NCBI GenBank assembly: GCA_028564705.1
Contig: JAPXFQ010000075.1
Coordinates: 930,001-994,000, forward strand
Direction: 5' to 3'
DNA length: 64,000 nucleotides
DNA from: Apricaphanius iberus
Taxonomy: Eukaryota; Chordata; Actinopteri; Cyprinodontiformes; Aphaniidae
Numbering within the stretch: the first letter of the stretch is position 1; every line of letters starts with the position of its first letter. This document shows, piece after piece, positions 59,291-64,000 of the stretch. Position numbers and translations under genes: made by a program. The notes beneath the pieces are model-generated. The model was not told where the DNA came from. It saw only the letters and a program-made list of their open reading frames with translations, and searched no databases.

Positions 59291-60331
59291 AAATGCTCTG
59301 GTGCACCTTTCCAAGTGAACGCAACTGTTAATTTTGAGAAGAAAAAAAAAGTTCCTTCTGAACATACTCACTAAAAAATGACAATATTTTTCAGCTACCT
59401 TTGAGAACAGCTGTCAATCTTAAAAAAAATCATACAAATCTCAGGATATCTTGTCACAGTTTAATTTGTTTCATCTGTACATTTAGCATCACAGAGGATG
59501 GACGCTACATTGACAGTTCTGTTCTTTCAGATTTTACAGTAGCTGGTCTTTTCTACCATGTCTAACAAAAATGCTTAATATTTTTTATTGAATGACTTGA
59601 TTCATTGTTCCTTGTTTCTCTAATGGCTTGGGGCATTTAGTGTGGGCAATTTTTTTGTTCCTGTCCTGTGTAGATATGTTTGCAGTTTAATACCATAGCT
59701 AAAAGTAATTATTGCAATGAGGCTTCTCATACCTGATGAAGTCAAATAAGGGAACTTTCAGCAAAAAGTTTTCAAAAGCATGTAGAGACTTTCTTCTCAA
59801 CAAAAAGAAAAGATGTTTTGCCATTAATTCAGTCGGATTTTTGATTTACGTGCTACATAGGAACGCATTTACATGCAAATCCATTTCTATCTTGGCTTCG
59901 CATGATCGTCAGCTATTTCCCTACTGAGGGAAAGTGTGCATGTGGTGATGGTGGGGGTGCTACATTGCTCCGGGGCCATTCATTTCCGAGCAGTGCTTAA
60001 CGCATTTGACATTCTGTGCGAAACGTGTATATGGCTGCGTTTTACAAGAGCCGGGAAGAACCAAATTATAAGTGAGGTGAGATATAGGGGAATTGATGTG
60101 GGGAAAGATTGTAGGTGGCACATTTTAGAAGATTATTATAAGTACAATTATTCTACATTCTAGAAGCATATTATAGAAAAGGCTAATCAAACAGAATGTC
60201 AGGTAAATTGCAGAATTTCTTGGAGTTGCGCATCTATCCATCATCTATACATGCTTATTCTTGCAGCGTTGGAGGGTGGAGGGTGCCTATCTCCAGTGAT
60301 CGTTGGGCAAAATGGGGGATTCACCTTAGAT
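59291..60331. other. Intronic sequence, nothing recognised
   Basis: No recognisable content. Confidence 0.55.
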
Positions 60332-60417
60332 CAGGGGTGTGCAACCCACGGCTCTGGAGCCGCAAGTGGCTCTTTGGATTTTCAGTATTGGCTCTTGACT
60401 TTGGCTAAAGCTGGTAG
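60332..60417 (+). mobile_element. hAT-like element, left end only
   Basis: CAGGGGTGTGCAACCCACGG followed by CTCTGGAGCCGCAAGTGGCT and CTTT is the standard start of a common vertebrate hAT-type element. After about 85 bp the sequence switches to the GAATT-family repeat, so the element is cut short. Confidence 0.6.
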
Positions 60418-60980
60418 AACAATTCAATTAGGTTTATTTATATAACGCCAATACACAACAAATTTCATCTCATGGCACTTTACAACAAAGGTCATTTCAA
60501 TACAATTGTACAAACATTCCAATCAATTAAAATGTTTTCTTTGTATGGAATCCCAGCAGATTTCGTTGAGTCTTTGACGCGAGGTTGTGTCCTGATCATG
60601 CAGACTCCAACCACAGCAATTCTTCACTTATTCCTCATATTGAGCAAGCATGTAGTGACTGTGGAGAGGAAAAACTCCCCTTTAACAGGAAGAAACCTCG
60701 AACAGAACCTGGCTCAGTACAAGTCGTCATCTGTCACGACCGTCTGGGGGTCTGAGAAGACAGAAAAGAGACACGAATAGAACAAACAGACTGATGTAAG
60801 AGTACTTTCTATATTAAAGAAAGTGAAAAGTTGACAACAGGGCATGTAGGATGCTATGTTGTTCTCTCTGCCATGCAGGGAGCACAGTCTAAATCCATGC
60901 TCCCCATTCAGCAGAGCCTTATAGCTTAGCAGGATGCAACACAGACCGCTACAGGAAATCTTTTTTCCCTACAGCCATCA
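60418..60980 (-). mobile_element. GAATT-tailed interspersed repeat, long minus-strand copy
   Basis: Reversed, this copy reads the same blocks as 16680-16975: CCAGACGGTCGTGACAGATG, GAGGTTTCTTCCTGTTAAAG, GGGAGTTTTTCCTCTCCACA, AAGTGCCATGAGATGAAATT and GGCGTTATATAAATAAACCT. It also extends further into sequence shared with 14836-15060 (GAGAAGAC, CTGATGTAAGAGTACT). Its long open frame (60472-60780 on the + strand) is a by-product, not a gene. Confidence 0.85.
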
Positions 60981-63900
60981 TGATCTACAACAACTCCTTG
61001 AAGAATGAATTAGATGGCCTGCATCACAACATAATTCAATAGTTACCAAAATAATCTTGTCATCACATATAATTTACCTTTTGGCCTTTTCTGGAAAACT
61101 TATGTGCTGGATTCATTGCTGCTTTTTTATCATTTCCTAAGCTGTTTTATATTTCACCTGGATTTTCAATAAATCTGCTGTTTTACGAAGCATTTTCGGA
61201 TTTTGGTATCTGGGAGCAAAAATTAATTTAGAAAATCATTCCATCAGAACAATGGCTGCATTTATTTCTTAGTCTAAATTGCAATGCTGAGATCACTGCT
61301 AGCTGTGCCATGCTCCAGCTCTCCCTATTCCTAATATAATATAGTATTCGACAATCAAATATTATCTCATTCAGTACATCCTACACAGTTCCATGTCTGC
61401 TCCGGCAAATCACTTAAAACTGTGTAATGTTTAAGGAACCAGGTCAGAGGGTTTCCTGATAATATCAAATGACATCTGTTTAAGCACTATGATGATCTTT
61501 ACATGACATATTCCCTAGATGCATTTACTAAGATGTGTAATTAATCAATTAATTCTAATTACTTCAAAATTATTCCCATCATAGTTGGAGAGAATAGTAG
61601 GAAGTGATAGAATGTGTTCAGGTGAAGCTTTAAACTTCTGATCATTTCTGTAGTGATCAGTAACCCCAAAGCTGGTCACATTTCATGCCTGCAGCAACAT
61701 CTTGACATATTATTTTACTTTTTGGTGGCTTGCCTTTGACAACATATACCACAATGTTTTATTTTTCCGGGTTTTTTTGTTTGTTTTTTTTGTGGATAAA
61801 ACGTGTTATTGTGGTAAAAAAAAATTGTCGGTTCACTACAGCACCACAGCTATGGAGAGCCGCGCTCCCTATAAGTTTATCATGTATAAATACAAAACAA
61901 AGACCTGCAATGATTTTAAAGTTGATGCCACAAAAAAATACACAATTTTAATGTATTTACACAAACACAATATGCTGTGAAGTCCGAGGTAGCTTTTCCA
62001 TATTTACGTGTTTCAGCAGTTAAGTTTGTCCTCCTGATTAGAGTCAGTGTGTAGAAATGTGTTATTTCTGTAGCATTTAAATTCTTGTCGAATAGCGAGG
62101 TGATTTCTGTAAGTACACTGACCATCACTGGGCAGGAAATGTTGCTTTGCTGCCATTTGCAACAAAAGTCGCCAAACGATGAACCTTTAGTCTGACATCA
62201 ACTCATTGCAGTTGGTAATACTTAAACACACCCTCAAGCTTAAAGACATGCAAAAAAGCAATATGAGTGAATAAAAGAAAAACAGATAGAAGGCATAATG
62301 CAATCGTATGGATCTGTAAAAGTAACAGAACACCACAATAAAGGCATCTAGGGTTATTCTCTATGCTCAGTAACAGCTAATTAGCTGTTAGACCTTGCTC
62401 TATTAGAAATGAATGCTCTGATCAATACAATCAAGGACTACTGGGCAAATATTATTCCGTATTCCTTTAGTTTGTAAGTATAATAAATCATAAATGATGA
62501 ATGAATTTATATGATACTGCCTTCTTGCAGAAATCCATACGGTGTGACGGTGGGCTGAGGCTTTTTCGACTCGAGCTTCCCATCTGCAGTGCGCTCTGAA
62601 TGTTTTGTAGCGGTTATTTTATTTTCATTTTGATAAGCAGTGACTGTGTCAGCCTTGGGGGCTTGCCTTCCTTTTAAGGGTTTGTTTTGAAGCAGGGACT
62701 TTGCTAAATATTTCTACCACAGGTCTGATTATATAAATAAATACAGGTATGTTCTCACTCCAATAAAGCCTGCCAGAAGCTGTGGCCTCCTTTGCTCTTT
62801 TCAATTTTTTATATATATATTTTTGGGAATTGGCATTTCAGAGCTTTATAACTATGTCATATATTACTGCATCTTACAGTAAACTTTGTTGAGTTATTTT
62901 TTTTTCTCAAATAGAATATAGGTTTGATGATTCATAAATCCATTTTATAATCAATGTATAACATACTATTTACGGTTTGAGTGAAATGCGTGTTAAGGTT
63001 GTGGCTCCTGCCTGTATTCTCGCAAGATGCATGAACCAACCACATTATGTACTTTTGGTTTGGGCTGTAAGTAGGGATGTTGAGATAAATTCATTTGTAT
63101 TCAGATTTTTTGGTATGGTCTTGTTGGTTTGATACGCATGTGTACCAAATTAATATGACTTTTTTTTTTCCACTTGAACAAAGACGCTATGCACTGAACT
63201 GAATGACTCACCTGACACAATGTCAAGGTGAATCGAAAACTCACTGATACTAGAGAAAAAAACTGCTGATGTCCAAAGTAGCATTCAATCAGCCAAAACT
63301 TCTGATATGGGATAAAACGTGAGTGGAATCGCAGTTAATAGTGTATTTTCCCCACAGCTGCCCATGCTGCATTCAAGTACAGTTGGGAGAATAGGATGTC
63401 GAAATATTAAAACAACTAAAAAATACTTAACCATTTTTAAATACAGGTAAAGTATTATTTAAACATTTTCGAACTATGAATTTTAAAGTGGTTATATTGT
63501 TTTCTACTCTGGCTAGGTCTGCTTGTACTGTTCATTAAAAAAAATCCAATCAAATCTCCATTCCGTTGTATACTTTCAACTTTTTTTAAATGATAGAAAA
63601 TTACAAAATCTTACTAATTTCTGTAATTGAAAGGAAGTAATTTGGGGCGGTGGGTGGTTGTGGGGTTATTTAACGCTGGTTAAGAAACAGAAGTCATAAC
63701 ATACTAAACCGTGATTTTAGTGTACCGTTACTCTCCTAGCAGAGTCACATGTTGATAGAAGCAGAATATAGACTATGCAGTTTTGTTATTGTAGGACCTC
63801 ATTTTATGACATCTTATTACATCCTTAATGTATATTGAACTACAGTATGTAATCAATAAAGCACTTGCATTTTAGCAGAACAATCAATAAAAAAATGAAA

Positions 63901-64000
63901 TAAAGTAAATAAATAAAGTGCAATGAAAAATAGATGCTTGACCTTTAGCGCATACTCTCACACTGGTAAAAAAAAAAAAAGTCTTTTTTTTTTATTTTGT
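60981..64000. other. Distal intronic sequence, nothing firmly recognised
   Basis: AT-rich, with a short AT run at 62808-62820 and an A run at 63968-63979. GTAGGGATGTTGAGATAAAT at 63072 may be the start of another hAT-like short element, but no other end is visible. No neurexin exon was seen. Confidence 0.5.

Larger units (their letters stand above)
21042..64000 (+). other. nrxn2: First intron of the nrxn2 beta transcript (3' end not in window)
   Basis: From the donor to the right edge I found no in-frame LNS6 sequence (TTYIF..., WPPNDRPSTR-like), EGF-like exon or splice-site-4 insert. The intron is therefore at least 43 kb, in line with the very large introns of neurexin genes. It also forms part of the intron of the alpha transcript that spans the beta exon. 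Very short exons could be missed by eye. Confidence 0.7.

Noticed and set aside
60472..60780. 102-codon frame on the + strand
   Set aside because: It lies entirely inside the GAATT-family repeat, read on its reverse strand.
21048..64000. Downstream neurexin exons (LNS6, splice site 4)
   Set aside because: I looked for sequence coding TTYIF, WPPNDRPSTR, GLGDYL and the 30-residue splice-site-4 insert, and saw none. Small exons could be missed by eye.

Overview
The window looks like a stretch of teleost fish nuclear DNA, probably from a percomorph or other spiny-rayed fish. It is AT-rich and carries many microsatellites. It also holds many decayed fish-type transposons: Tc1/mariner, L2-clade LINEs with an esterase ORF1, an RTE-like LINE, tRNA-derived SINEs, hAT-like and Harbinger-like elements. 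Long open frames, operons and bacterial signals are absent.

Only one real coding feature can be recognised with confidence. It is the first coding exon of beta-neurexin-2 (nrxn2) on the + strand, 20708-21041. The exon encodes a signal peptide and then the beta-specific histidine-rich segment (HHVHHFH ... HGTVPIAINRMPF ... TRGGH). It ends in phase 1 at a GT splice donor. In vertebrate neurexin genes this exon has its own promoter inside a very large intron of the alpha transcript. I therefore read the whole window as intronic sequence of alpha-nrxn2, with the beta promoter and 5'UTR in roughly 19430-20707 and the beta transcript's first intron from 21042 to the right edge. I found no LNS6, EGF or splice-site-4 exon, so the flanking coding exons probably lie outside.

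Layout. 1-3700: nothing recognised. 3740-6430: two LINEs in tandem on the minus strand (RTE-like 3' part, then an L2-clade ORF1 plus endonuclease part). 8800-9960: a LINE tail, a tRNA-SINE and a hAT-like short element. 10750-13558: an L2 LINE interrupted by a 1.57-kb Tc1 element. 13620-17285: microsatellites, an unassigned cysteine-rich reading frame on the minus strand, GAATT-tailed repeats and a LINE tail. 18236-18770: a CTTGGACT-type repeat and a reverse-transcriptase scrap. 19430-21041: beta promoter region and exon. 24300-30360: a run of DNA-transposon remnants. 31809-33107: a second Tc1 relic with a nested element. 35590-36042: a minus-strand SINE. 40170-48306: sparse remnants, a third Tc1 relic and a clean Harbinger-type MITE. 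49267-53415: a repeat shared with 25.8 kb, a possible DNA element, a GAATT tail and an L2 tail. 57950-60980: an L2 fragment, a hAT-like end and a GAATT-tailed repeat. The remainder shows nothing I can name.

The window reads as a large neuronal-gene intron that serves as host for an alternative promoter and has been filled by many generations of mobile DNA. I did not find a convincing new biological system. The items most worth a second look are the cysteine-rich frame at 14204-14575, the minus-strand frame at 46230-46595, the perfect 20-bp hairpin at 26528-26580, and the long N-terminal extension ahead of the beta-neurexin signal sequence.
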